DNA of 64,000 bases, taken from contig JBLNCI010000036.1 in NCBI GenBank assembly GCA_050260515.1, forward strand, positions 62,001 to 126,000, in the 5' to 3' direction. Shown piece by piece: positions 18,915 through 25,945 of this stretch; the first letter of the stretch is position 1; the number at the start of each line of letters is the position of its first letter. The stretch comes from DATJIG01 sp050260515. Its GTDB lineage: Bacteria > Pseudomonadota > Alphaproteobacteria > SMXQ01. A program made the position numbers and the translations under genes. Under the pieces are notes generated by a model. The model was not told where the DNA came from. It was given only the letters and a program-made list of their open reading frames with translations, and did no database searches.

Positions 18915-19085
18915 ATGGATACCGAGTCGCGCACGGAGAATCAGCAGGAGATCCTGCAGCCCGGCCAGTCGTTCGAGGGCTCGCGCCCCGGCAAGGGCAC
19001 CGCGCTCCTGGTCGGCGTGGTTGCCGCCGGAGTGGCGCTCTACAACTTCTGGCCGCAGATCGCGTCGGCGCTCGACTTCGGCTGA
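18915..19085 (+). CDS. Small single-helix membrane protein
   Basis: A 56-residue protein. GGAGG six bases before the ATG fixes the start. The first 30 residues are polar (TESRTENQQEILQPGQSFEG), then one helix, LLVGVVAAGVALYNFWPQIA, near the C-terminus. No family is recognised. It lies between glf and the convergent Crp/Fnr regulator. Confidence 0.6.
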   Translation: MDTESRTENQQEILQPGQSFEGSRPGKGTALLVGVVAAGVALYNFWPQIASALDFG

Positions 19086-19109
19086 CGCCGCGCGCGAGTG
19101 CCGCGCCTC

Positions 19110-19910
19110 TCACTCGGCGCGGCGAGAGTCGTCGACGCTGGCCGCCGGAGTCGCCGCCTCGGGTTTCGGGTCGAGACGCGGCCACGTCGCGGCGCGCACC
19201 ACGCGATAGCAGTAACACGCCGCATCCTCCAGGCGTCCGCGGTCGGCGATCCGAATCATCGATCGCGATCGGCCGAGCGCACCGCTTTTCTCGAGCACGG
19301 CGATCGACTCCCCGACGGTGGCGCGACGCACGCCGAGCATGCGCGCGAGCACGTGCTGGGCAAGCGGCAGGACGTCGCTGCCGCACTTGTCCGACGCGAC
19401 CAGCAGCCACTTCGCGAGCCGCTGCTGGACGCTGTGGTGAGCGTTGCAGGCGCCATTCTGCGAGGCCTGAACGAGGATCGACTGCACGTAACGCAGGATC
19501 ACGCGGCGGATCCCGGCGTTCTCGTCCATGATCGTGCGCATCGTCGCGGCGTCGATTCGCAGCGCGGTACCGTCGACCTGCACCAGGCGGCCGTGCGCGG
19601 TACCGCGCTGGCCGAGCACCGCGGGCACGCCGACGAGTCCCTCGCGACCGATGAGCCAGGTCTCCACCATCTTCGACGGACCGGTGCGGGCGACGACCGA
19701 GACGAGGCCAGCCTCGATGAAGTAGACGTGATCCATCGGCGTGCCGGCATGCTGCAGCATGCGACGCGCCTTCAGCGCGACCGGCTCCAGGTGCGGCCAC
19801 AGACGCTGCAAGCCAGCGGTGTCGAGCCGCCGGAGAAGCCGGTTGTGCACATCGTCCGTGGTGCCTCTCGCCCTGAGCGACACCGGTGCCTCGACCAAGT
19901 CACGCGCCAC
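19110..19910 (-). CDS. Crp/Fnr-family transcriptional regulator
   Basis: A 266-residue regulator. Residues 20-145 form a cyclic-nucleotide-binding-like jelly roll (FIEAGLVSVVAR, WLIGREGLVGVPAVLG), and residues 165-235 a winged helix with HVLARMLGVRRATVGESIAVLEKSG. The Fnr Cys cluster is absent, so it is not an oxygen sensor of that kind; the AVLG-GQR segment fits the class often labelled Crp/Fnr with unknown ligand in alphaproteobacteria. The Arg-Ser signature that binds cAMP is not evident. It is the last chromosomal gene before the island. Confidence 0.88.
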   Translation of the reverse strand: MARDLVEAPVSLRARGTTDDVHNRLLRRLDTAGLQRLWPHLEPVALKARRMLQHAGTPMDHVYFIEAGLVSVVARTGPSKMVETWLIGREGLVGVPAVLGQRGTAHGRLVQVDGTALRIDAATMRTIMDENAGIRRVILRYVQSILVQASQNGACNAHHSVQQRLAKWLLVASDKCGSDVLPLAQHVLARMLGVRRATVGESIAVLEKSGALGRSRSMIRIADRGRLEDAACYCYRVVRAATWPRLDPKPEAATPAASVDDSRRAE

Positions 19911-19992
19911 GGACGCATCCTCCCGCGCTGAATCAACGCTGCTGTCGCACTACTGTCCCAAGACGGCGCGCGATGCAATGGAGATGCAACAG

Positions 19993-20031
19993 AGTTGCGC
20001 GGGGGAGTTGCGCGGGGGAGTTGCGCGGGGA
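19993..20031. repeat. Three 13-bp tandem repeats beside the island's left end
   Basis: AGTTGCGCGGGGG is repeated three times (the last copy lacks one G), ending 19 bp before the left attachment repeat. It is outside the island by the 22-bp boundaries. It may be an integrase arm site or simple slippage. Confidence 0.6.
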
Positions 20032-20049
20032 TGCGGGGCGAGGTCGGTC

Positions 20050-20071
20050 GGAGGTGTGGCGTCCCCGGCGG
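20050..20071. repeat. attL: left copy of the 22-bp attachment core
   Basis: The 22-bp sequence containing GGTGTGGCGTCCCCGGCG is identical to 27348-27369, where it covers the CCA end and 3' acceptor strand of tRNA-Arg. The bases on either side differ between the copies, so the core is exactly 22 bp. It marks the left junction of the integrated element. Confidence 0.88.
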
Positions 20072-20163
20072 ACATCACCTTCGTAATTTAACGCCCAGAT
20101 TGCTTCTATTATTTTGGATTATACGCCGTCAGTTGCCCCCAAAACTGCCCCCGAGGCTCGCAG

Positions 20164-20355
20164 TCACTCCGTCCTCTTGTGGTCCCGATCGGGAGTCCTG
20201 CTTTCCACTTGCGCGGCGATGCTGTCGTATTCTTCTGCGAGCTGCGTTAACTGTTCGCGCGAAGTTTCAAGGTCGGCGTGCGCCGCCATGTCCCGCAGCT
20301 GCTTTGCGCGCTCGCGGTATATCCATGCGATGTTTTGCAGCTCGTCTGGTGACAT
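20164..20355 (-). CDS. Island small helical protein A
   Basis: A 63-residue protein of unknown function. GGAG lies six bases before the ATG at MSPDELQ. It is one predicted helical hairpin with the pattern YRERAKQLRDMA-x7-SREQLTQLAEEYDSIA. The same pattern occurs in the + strand gene at 20518-20787, with identical spacing of Y, R, A, QxR, L, LA and YD, so the two are paralogous. Similar short proteins are common in Hyphomicrobiales genomes. Confidence 0.65.
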   Translation of the reverse strand: MSPDELQNIAWIYRERAKQLRDMAAHADLETSREQLTQLAEEYDSIAAQVESRTPDRDHKRTE

Positions 20356-20517
20356 TTGCCACTCCGCGCGCCGCCGCATGGGGGAGGAGGCGCCAGCGCT
20401 ACCGTCATATTAATCTCCGCCCCCTTTGTTACGGTAAAGGGGCGTTCACCTTTTCGTGACCGAAGGGGCGCGACCCCGTGGCAATCGGACCATAACTTTG
20501 CCATGTGCGCTCACAGG

Positions 20518-20787
20518 ATGTCACAGACGCAGGAACGTTGGTTTGGTATGACCGCTACCGGACTTAGTGAATGGGTGGAGTTCACATTGGAGCCCAACAA
20601 AAGGGCCGCAAGGTACCGCGCGATTGCTGCGCAGATTAGAACGACCGCGCAGGGTTTGACTTTAGACGACGCCCGCGCGGCGCTCATTAATCTTGCGCTC
20701 GCGTATGACCGGATGGCGGACGCGGCCGACCCACAGTCGCAGCCAGCGCCGCCTCCTCTCTCCGATCTCGATAAATTTGCCACCTGA
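20518..20787 (+). CDS. Island small helical protein B
   Basis: An 89-residue protein of unknown function whose core (YRAIAAQIRTTAQG, then ARAALINLALAYDRMAD) aligns without gaps to the small protein encoded at 20164-20355. The start is uncertain: ATGs at 20503, 20518 and 20548 are all in frame and none has a strong ribosome site. The C-terminus is Pro-rich. The gene is divergent from its paralogue. Confidence 0.6.
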   Translation: MSQTQERWFGMTATGLSEWVEFTLEPNKRAARYRAIAAQIRTTAQGLTLDDARAALINLALAYDRMADAADPQSQPAPPPLSDLDKFAT

Positions 20788-20893
20788 ACCAAACGGGATC
20801 GTGGGGCCGCCGCACCTGTCCCGTCATTCATTGCTGCTCGGCGCACGGTGATGCTAGTGAGTGTCGCCTTTACCTATATGCGGCGTTCTCTAC

Positions 20894-21340
20894 ATGCTCT
20901 TTTCACGGCCGAGCCCAAAACCCGAGCACACCGTGCTAATCGCCGTTGCGCCGGAAACTATCGACGTCCTCGCCGGAGCGCTTGCCGCGCCCGATCGGAC
21001 GATCCGGCGCGCCGTCACCTGGGCGGACGCGCTGCGGCACCTGGACGAGCCACCCCATTTGATCGTGGGTGGAATCTATTTCGATAACGGCCGCTTCTTT
21101 GATCTATTGAAACGCGCAAAGGAAACGGCCGCCACGCAGTGCGCGCCATTTATCGCGGTGCGGGCTATGACCCAACTCACCGACCGACTCTCCAATGCCG
21201 CGCTCGAACTCGCCATCCTCGCGCTCGGCGGCGCGCGATACCTTGACTACGCTTCGGCGGCACAACGAGGTGGCGCGGACATGGCCAATGAGGCCGTGAG
21301 ACGCGCCATCGATGCCCAGATCGCTTCCTTGAGCTCCTAG
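20894..21340 (+). CDS. Receiver-like protein lacking the phosphoacceptor Asp
   Basis: A 148-residue protein that reads like a response-regulator receiver: strand HTVLIAVA, then PHLIVGGIYFDNGRFFDLLKRAK in the place of the family's DLIVLDI...DGFELLRRLR, then the strand APFIAVRAM. The phosphoacceptor Asp is replaced by Gly (VGGI), and the acidic pair after the first strand is missing. If the fold is right it cannot be phosphorylated in the usual way. The start is uncertain; a GTG at 20861 is possible. It lies just before the serine recombinase gene. Confidence 0.5.
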   Translation: MLFSRPSPKPEHTVLIAVAPETIDVLAGALAAPDRTIRRAVTWADALRHLDEPPHLIVGGIYFDNGRFFDLLKRAKETAATQCAPFIAVRAMTQLTDRLSNAALELAILALGGARYLDYASAAQRGGADMANEAVRRAIDAQIASLSS

Positions 21341-21460
21341 CCCACCCGGCTCGCCCTTGTCTGGCGCACTAGGTGCCACGCAGCCGCTTCCCAAGATTCC
21401 CCTGCTGTGTCATCATCAAATGACCGTTTGGTAACGTCACAATCCAAGCTGGAGGGGGCT

Positions 21461-22144
21461 ATGGGCCAGCATTCAGGGCGCTTCGTCGCGTACTACCGGG
21501 TATCGACCGACCGTCAGGGTCGCAGCGGCCTTGGCCTAGAGGCACAGCGCGAGGCCGTGCGCCGCTACCTGAACGGGGGCAGATGGGAACTGGTGGCCGA
21601 GTTCACCGAGGTGGAGACCGGCAAGGGCTCTAACGCCCTCGATCGCCGCCCGCAGCTCCGCGCAGCCATCGACGCTTGCAAGAAACAGAAGGCGTCGCTC
21701 GTTATCGCCAAACTGGATCGTCTGGCGCGCAATGTCGCGTTTGTCTCCGGGCTTATGGAATCCGGGGTCGATTTCGTTGCAGCGGATAATCCCCATGCGA
21801 ACCGCCTGACGGTCCACATCCTGGCCGCCGTGGCCGAGCACGAGCGCGAGATGATTAGCGAGCGCACCCGGGCGGCGTTGAAGGCCGCCAAGGCACGCGG
21901 TGTACGCCTCGGCTCCCCTACGCCACACGCGGGCGCGAAACGGGCTGCGGAAACCCGCACGAACGCCGCAGCGAGTCACGCAGCCAACGCGTTGCCGGTA
22001 ATACAAGCCCTTAAGGACAGCGGCCTCACGTCCTTGCGGCAAATCGCGACGGCCCTAAATAGTCGCGGACTCAAGACCCGGCGTGGTGGCGAGTGGCACG
22101 CGAAGGCCGTTGCACGCGCACTCGCTTCTCCGGACCGAGAGTGA
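21461..22144 (+). CDS. Serine recombinase (resolvase/invertase type)
   Basis: A 227-residue site-specific recombinase. The catalytic Ser15 is in YYRVSTDRQGRSGLGLEAQR; the Arg cluster is in AKLDRLARN, and the long E-helix region HEREMISERTRAALKAAKARG follows. Residues 180-225 form a short recombinase-domain helical segment (LRQIATALNSRGLKTRRGGEW). GGAGG lies five to six bases before the ATG. Such enzymes invert or resolve DNA between short crossover sites; none was recognised here. Its 3' end overlaps the convergent gene by 74 bp. Confidence 0.92.
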   Translation: MGQHSGRFVAYYRVSTDRQGRSGLGLEAQREAVRRYLNGGRWELVAEFTEVETGKGSNALDRRPQLRAAIDACKKQKASLVIAKLDRLARNVAFVSGLMESGVDFVAADNPHANRLTVHILAAVAEHEREMISERTRAALKAAKARGVRLGSPTPHAGAKRAAETRTNAAASHAANALPVIQALKDSGLTSLRQIATALNSRGLKTRRGGEWHAKAVARALASPDRE

Positions 22145-23159
22145 TCCGGTCCCAAAACCCCGTTGTCTCAAGTAGTAGCCGACGGGCAACGTGCTGCACA
22201 TTGATTACGTCGTGTACGGTGAGGCTGCGCGTTAGCGAGTGCATACGGTGCGCGCTGACCCTGCTGCGTAGAAGGCCCGCGTAGTGAATCGCGTCCGCAA
22301 TCGGGACCAGCCGGTCCCGAATGTGGTAGACGGCCCAAGCCGGACGCTTTCCTACAGGTGGAGCGTGCTTTCGTTCAATGCGCGTCGGCGGGTTTCTCCG
22401 CAGCCAAACCAGCGGCTTGTCCGCGTTTATCCCCGCGTCACTCAACCGAGCCAACAAGTTTTCGAGTACGGGCGGGTTCCAGGTACCGGCAATTTTGCTC
22501 GGCTGCTGTTGCGTCGCTTTGACTTCGAGATTCAGCTCCTCAACCGCCGAGTATGCCGAAACGACGGCCTGCGCCATTAGCGCGTGTTTAAAGGGGTCGC
22601 GCTCGACCGTGAATTGATCCCCGTATTGAGGATGATGCTCTATCCGTCGCACTGAACAGGTCTTCAGGCTCACCCAATATTTCGTCAGTGCGCTGACCCA
22701 GCACCGCCTGTGACTAATCTTCGCGGCAAGAGCCGCCGCCACAGCGTAGCCATACGTGCCGACAGAACTGGCGAGCGCCTCCTCATAATCGGGTGGAGAC
22801 AAATCCTCAAAAGCACCATCGGCGCGCACAACCGTATACGGCTGCTCAAGAGGTAGCTCGCCGTCGATTAGCGCTTTGGCCGCGCCGGTCAGCATTGCTG
22901 CGCGTTGAGCGGATTCTCGCGTCCGTGCGGCAAACATGAGTTCCGGGGCAAACGTTATCCGCGCGCGGCCATCTGATAGCCCCTTGGCGTTCAGGATGGA
23001 TGGTAGATGGTGAATCTCCTGTGCCCTCACCGCGGCGTCGCTCGCTCGCTCGACAACTGTTAGGCCGCGAAGCGACGCTACCCACCCTCGCCCGACATAG
23101 GGCGGAGGCAGGTCCCCTGTGGGCTCTAGGACAAAGACACGGGACCGATATAGGGGCAT
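22071..23159 (-). CDS. Unknown protein with HEPN-like C-terminus
   Basis: A 362-residue protein without a confident family. The C-terminal third (about 210-340) has the layout of a HEPN domain: a helix with AYSAVEELNLEV, a long insert, then DAIHYAGLLRSRVSAHRMH followed by LTVHDVINVQHVARRLLLE. RSRVSAH fits the Rx4-6H nuclease motif near residue 300. HEPN proteins are often RNases in toxin-antitoxin or defence systems, but this assignment is by eye. It is the last gene of a four-gene minus-strand operon, 39 bp after the tyrosine recombinase. The start could also be a TTG three codons upstream. Confidence 0.55.
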   Translation of the reverse strand: MPLYRSRVFVLEPTGDLPPPYVGRGWVASLRGLTVVERASDAAVRAQEIHHLPSILNAKGLSDGRARITFAPELMFAARTRESAQRAAMLTGAAKALIDGELPLEQPYTVVRADGAFEDLSPPDYEEALASSVGTYGYAVAAALAAKISHRRCWVSALTKYWVSLKTCSVRRIEHHPQYGDQFTVERDPFKHALMAQAVVSAYSAVEELNLEVKATQQQPSKIAGTWNPPVLENLLARLSDAGINADKPLVWLRRNPPTRIERKHAPPVGKRPAWAVYHIRDRLVPIADAIHYAGLLRSRVSAHRMHSLTRSLTVHDVINVQHVARRLLLETTGFWDRITLGPEKRVRVQRPSRATRHHAGS

Positions 23160-23198
23160 CGCAAGCAATGCTCGCGCATACGGTGTAGCTCTGGCAAG

Positions 23199-24314
23199 TC
23201 ACGACGCCTCAGGCTTGCTAGAGAGGATAGCAGCGACTTTTTCGGCGACTTCCGTCGCGAGGTCACTGTTTGTATCCCGACCGACGGGATTCGCGAGTTC
23301 TGCCATGATCTCCGCTCGGCGCTCGATCGAGATTGGACCATAGCTGCCAAGCGTTGTGAGGACGCTCTCATGCCCCATGTTCTCGCTCCACGCCTTTAAC
23401 TGCTCCGGCGACAGCTTCCGCTGATACGCGAGTTGCGTGAGCGTGATGCGCACCGAATGGGGTTTGACGTACGGAAGGTTCACGCGCCCAAATGCCGTGC
23501 GAAATATCTCTCGAACCGGGGCAGCAGTGGACCAATGCTCATGACTTAGCCCCGCCACCCCGAACACCCGATCGGCGTTCACCGCTATCGCAGTCTTGGG
23601 GAAAACGGGGTCATCAGGGCCGAAAAGCGCATCATGGGTCAGGTGACGAACCCATTCCCGGAAGATCTCGGCCACATCGTCGCCCACCGGCAGAAACACC
23701 GTCTCGATCGCCTTGCTGAATTTTGTCCGAACCTCCCGTGGGTCTTGGAAGATGTACCCACGCTCCGCGTCCACGTGCTTCAGCTTCAGGCTAATCGCCG
23801 CAGCGTCGCGCATTGCGGTCAGCAGGAGCAGGGCCATCACAGCACGATCGCGGCGCTCCAAATCTGTGCCGCTCGGCATCGCAAACAGCGCCGTCCGGTA
23901 TTGCTCAAATGTTGCGTACGGCTTCGGCTTAGCAGCGTGCGCCTCGCGTTCCTCTTTCGTGGTGAGATTGAGATAAGCCACGTTCATTGGGTCCACCCGC
24001 CGGCGATAGCCAGGACGGCCGTGCAGCCAAATGAGAAATTCTCTCAAACTGCGGAGGATGTGGTGAGCGGTGGCCTTGCTGAGCTGTCGCCGCGAACGAG
24101 GGCCTTTGGCTCCGAGAAGTTGGTGTTTGAAGGCCAGCGCCTGTTCTTTGTTGAAGGTGCCGAAATCCTTGAAGCCGTTGTACGCCTCGAATCGATCTAT
24201 CGCATGGCGCACCTGCTCTACCGTCGCCTCCGACCGTTGGCGGGCATCCTTCAGGTAGACGAGATATTCGCGCTTGAGGCGATCGTTTCCGGGGTTTGTC
24301 TTTCGCACGCTCAC
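23199..24314 (-). CDS. Tyrosine recombinase (second, not adjacent to att)
   Basis: A 371-residue phage-integrase-family enzyme. The N-terminal core-binding region is followed by a complete catalytic domain: Arg in LLLTAMRDAAAISL (about residue 170), HxxR in KPHSVRITL (about 287), and GHESVLTTLGSYG, with the nucleophile Tyr near 325. Its start overlaps the stop of the upstream HTH gene by four bases (ATGA), so the two are coupled. It differs in sequence and architecture from the integrase beside the tRNA. Integrases of this sort next to an HTH/Cys protein are familiar in proteobacterial islands, but their job is not established. Confidence 0.92.
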   Translation of the reverse strand: MSVRKTNPGNDRLKREYLVYLKDARQRSEATVEQVRHAIDRFEAYNGFKDFGTFNKEQALAFKHQLLGAKGPRSRRQLSKATAHHILRSLREFLIWLHGRPGYRRRVDPMNVAYLNLTTKEEREAHAAKPKPYATFEQYRTALFAMPSGTDLERRDRAVMALLLLTAMRDAAAISLKLKHVDAERGYIFQDPREVRTKFSKAIETVFLPVGDDVAEIFREWVRHLTHDALFGPDDPVFPKTAIAVNADRVFGVAGLSHEHWSTAAPVREIFRTAFGRVNLPYVKPHSVRITLTQLAYQRKLSPEQLKAWSENMGHESVLTTLGSYGPISIERRAEIMAELANPVGRDTNSDLATEVAEKVAAILSSKPEAS

Positions 24315-24787
24315 AATTGTGTCTCCAAGTCACCGTTCACGCTGCTACGCGCTCGCTCCAATAGGTGCTCGCCCGTCAGTTGCTGGATTTCGAACGTTTC
24401 GCGCAATTTGGGCAGCTTTGACGCGGCTTGGACCTTGTTGACGACCGTCTCGCACACCGCACAGAGGGCGCTAAGCCGCAGCCGTGTAGGGCTTTCGACC
24501 ACCACGTCGGCTATCCCGAGATAGGCTCGCCGTGGCTCCCGACAGCGGAAACAATAGAACTGGTCGTCGCCGCACTTCCTGCGCCGCGACTGCTGGCGCG
24601 CTGAGAGGAACCACGCGAGGTCATCCCCTCGAATGAGGAACGGCCGCCTTTCGCGGTTCACGGGCAATCCCTGTTTGATCCACCGCCCGACCACGTTCTT
24701 GTGAATGCCGAACAGTTCCGCGATCTCTTCGATCCGGTACGGCCACGTCGCTTTCAAACGACGCAGGTTGTAGGTCCGACGCCCCAT
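24311..24787 (-). CDS. HTH protein with paired CxxC motifs
   Basis: A 158-residue protein. Residues 17-60 form a MerR/excisionase-like helix-turn-helix (RIEEIAELFGIHKNVVGRWI, then KQGLPV). Two pairs, CFRC at about residue 79 and CAVC at about 109, look like a zinc ribbon. It sits 6 bp after the AlpA-like gene and overlaps the tyrosine recombinase by four bases. Its start codon lies in the loop of a perfect GACGCC-N6-GGCGTC inverted repeat, which could act as an operator or mask the start in mRNA. A directionality or target-binding partner for the recombinase is a reasonable guess. Confidence 0.7.
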   Translation of the reverse strand: MGRRTYNLRRLKATWPYRIEEIAELFGIHKNVVGRWIKQGLPVNRERRPFLIRGDDLAWFLSARQQSRRRKCGDDQFYCFRCREPRRAYLGIADVVVESPTRLRLSALCAVCETVVNKVQAASKLPKLRETFEIQQLTGEHLLERARSSVNGDLETQL

Positions 24788-24793
24788 TTGGCG

Positions 24794-25018
24794 TCAGTCC
24801 TGCTGCTCGCCATCCGGGCTGCGGCTCGCACGGGTGCGCTCGGCGAGCCACGCGTCCAACTCGCTTTCCAGCCAGCCGACCGCTTTAGGTCCAAGGGAAA
24901 TGGGAGCTGGGAATAGCCCGTCCCTCACCCACGCATATATGGTGGACCGGGATAATCCCGTGTGCGCTTCCACCTGCTTGCGGCGGAAAATTTTGGAGGG
25001 CTTGAACTCTTCGGCCAT
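24794..25018 (-). CDS. AlpA-like phage regulatory protein
   Basis: A 74-residue protein of the AlpA/excisionase family with a winged-helix MerR-like fold: IFRRKQVEAHTGLSRSTIYA, then WVRDGLFPAPISLGPKAVGW and ELDAWL. AlpA activates excision genes in P4-like and related islands. GGGAG lies six bases before the ATG. It opens the four-gene minus-strand operon and faces an operator-like inverted repeat. Confidence 0.88.
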   Translation of the reverse strand: MAEEFKPSKIFRRKQVEAHTGLSRSTIYAWVRDGLFPAPISLGPKAVGWLESELDAWLAERTRASRSPDGEQQD

Positions 25019-25102
25019 GCGTCGCTCCCAATGCAGCGCCCCGGAACTGCCCGGAGCAATTGAGCGCGACGATGACGCAGAGGCGCGAGACGTTGGCCGA
25101 AA

Positions 25103-25140
25103 TCGGTTTCAGCTAAACCGAGATTGGTGAATTTCGGTTT
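25103..25140. promoter_or_regulatory. Operator-like repeats between divergent island genes
   Basis: A perfect inverted repeat TCGGTTT-N5-AAACCGA (25103-25121) is followed by a third TCGGTTT at 25134-25140. They lie in the 163-bp gap between the AlpA-like operon and the small + strand gene at 25182. A regulator encoded on the island, perhaps the AlpA-like protein, is the likely binder. Confidence 0.5.
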
Positions 25141-25181
25141 CGGCAGTAGCGTTTCTGCGCTCACTACCGACGGAGACCGAA

Positions 25182-25343
25182 ATGGATTGGTTCAACAGCG
25201 ATATCGATTGGCGACAGGCGATTGAGTTCGCCATGCTCGGCTCCATCACCTTCGCGGCGTGGGAGGCCGTTAAGATTCTTCGCGCTATAAATGCGAGTTT
25301 GCATGCCCTTCGGGGGCGCTTCCTGGGCGGAGACGAAGACTAA
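25182..25343 (+). CDS. Small island protein, 53 residues
   Basis: A short frame starting MDWFNSDIDWRQAIEF with a hydrophobic middle (FAMLGSITFAAWEAVKIL) and a charged end (GGDED). GGAG stands six bases before the ATG. The stop overlaps the stop of the convergent gene by four bases. No family is recognised. The good ribosome site and the tight packing favour a real gene, perhaps a small membrane-associated protein. Confidence 0.55.
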   Translation: MDWFNSDIDWRQAIEFAMLGSITFAAWEAVKILRAINASLHALRGRFLGGDED

Positions 25344-25945
25344 CGTCGCCCCCCATCCTTTAGCTTCCACTCGATCTCATCGGCCGCCCTTGTGAGCCAC
25401 TGCCGGACTGTGTCATCGGAAACCGAAATTCCGTGCCGCTGAAGATCGTCGGAAACCTCCTTGGGCACTCCGCTTCGGCCTGATTTGGGATCGTAGTTGT
25501 ACGCGGCGAGGGCCATGCCCAGAATCAACTTCAAAGCGGTAGTCAGCGCTTTACCCTCCAAGGGGGCGCTATCACCGGGCGCACCCCCGCCGTGTCGCCG
25601 GGCAGCAAGCGCAGCAAATTCTTCCGGCACCTTCCACCCTACCGAGATTCCCCAGTTCGCAAATTCTGAAAGCACAGCGCCGCAAGCTTCCGGCTGGTCA
25701 ATAACAAGGGCCGTAGCCCGAAAGGCCCCACTATTCAGGTTCCGGCTAGCCAGGAACACCCGGCTTTTAAACTCCTCGCTTTCTTGAAAAATGAGCCTTC
25801 CGCCAACCCAGCTGTTGCGGTCGATATTCACGCTCCTCGGTTCTATGTCGAGCGACAGGGCAACCGCTTCCCATACCTTTGCTTCTGGAACATGGCGCCA
25901 AATGTCCCACTTGGGTTTCCGCTGGTTTTCTGCCGCCACAATCAC
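25340..25945 (-). CDS. Island protein of unknown function, linked to the integrase
   Basis: A 201-residue protein. It opens with KPKWDIWRHVPEAKVWEAVALSLDIEP, a pattern seen in hypothetical proteins of proteobacterial islands, and ends in a helical region (KLILGMALAAYNYDPKSGRS, then ISVSDDTVRQWLTRAADEI) that looks like a small DNA-binding or coiled segment. Its start overlaps the integrase stop by four bases, so the two are translated together. No function is assigned. Confidence 0.65.
   Translation of the reverse strand: MIVAAENQRKPKWDIWRHVPEAKVWEAVALSLDIEPRSVNIDRNSWVGGRLIFQESEEFKSRVFLASRNLNSGAFRATALVIDQPEACGAVLSEFANWGISVGWKVPEEFAALAARRHGGGAPGDSAPLEGKALTTALKLILGMALAAYNYDPKSGRSGVPKEVSDDLQRHGISVSDDTVRQWLTRAADEIEWKLKDGGRR

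Noticed and set aside
19993..20031. CRISPR array
   Set aside because: The units are 13 bp and contiguous without spacers, and there are no cas genes in the window.
20356..20517. Upstream extension of the second small island protein
   Set aside because: The added sequence overlaps the start of the divergent paralogue and has no helical or conserved character.
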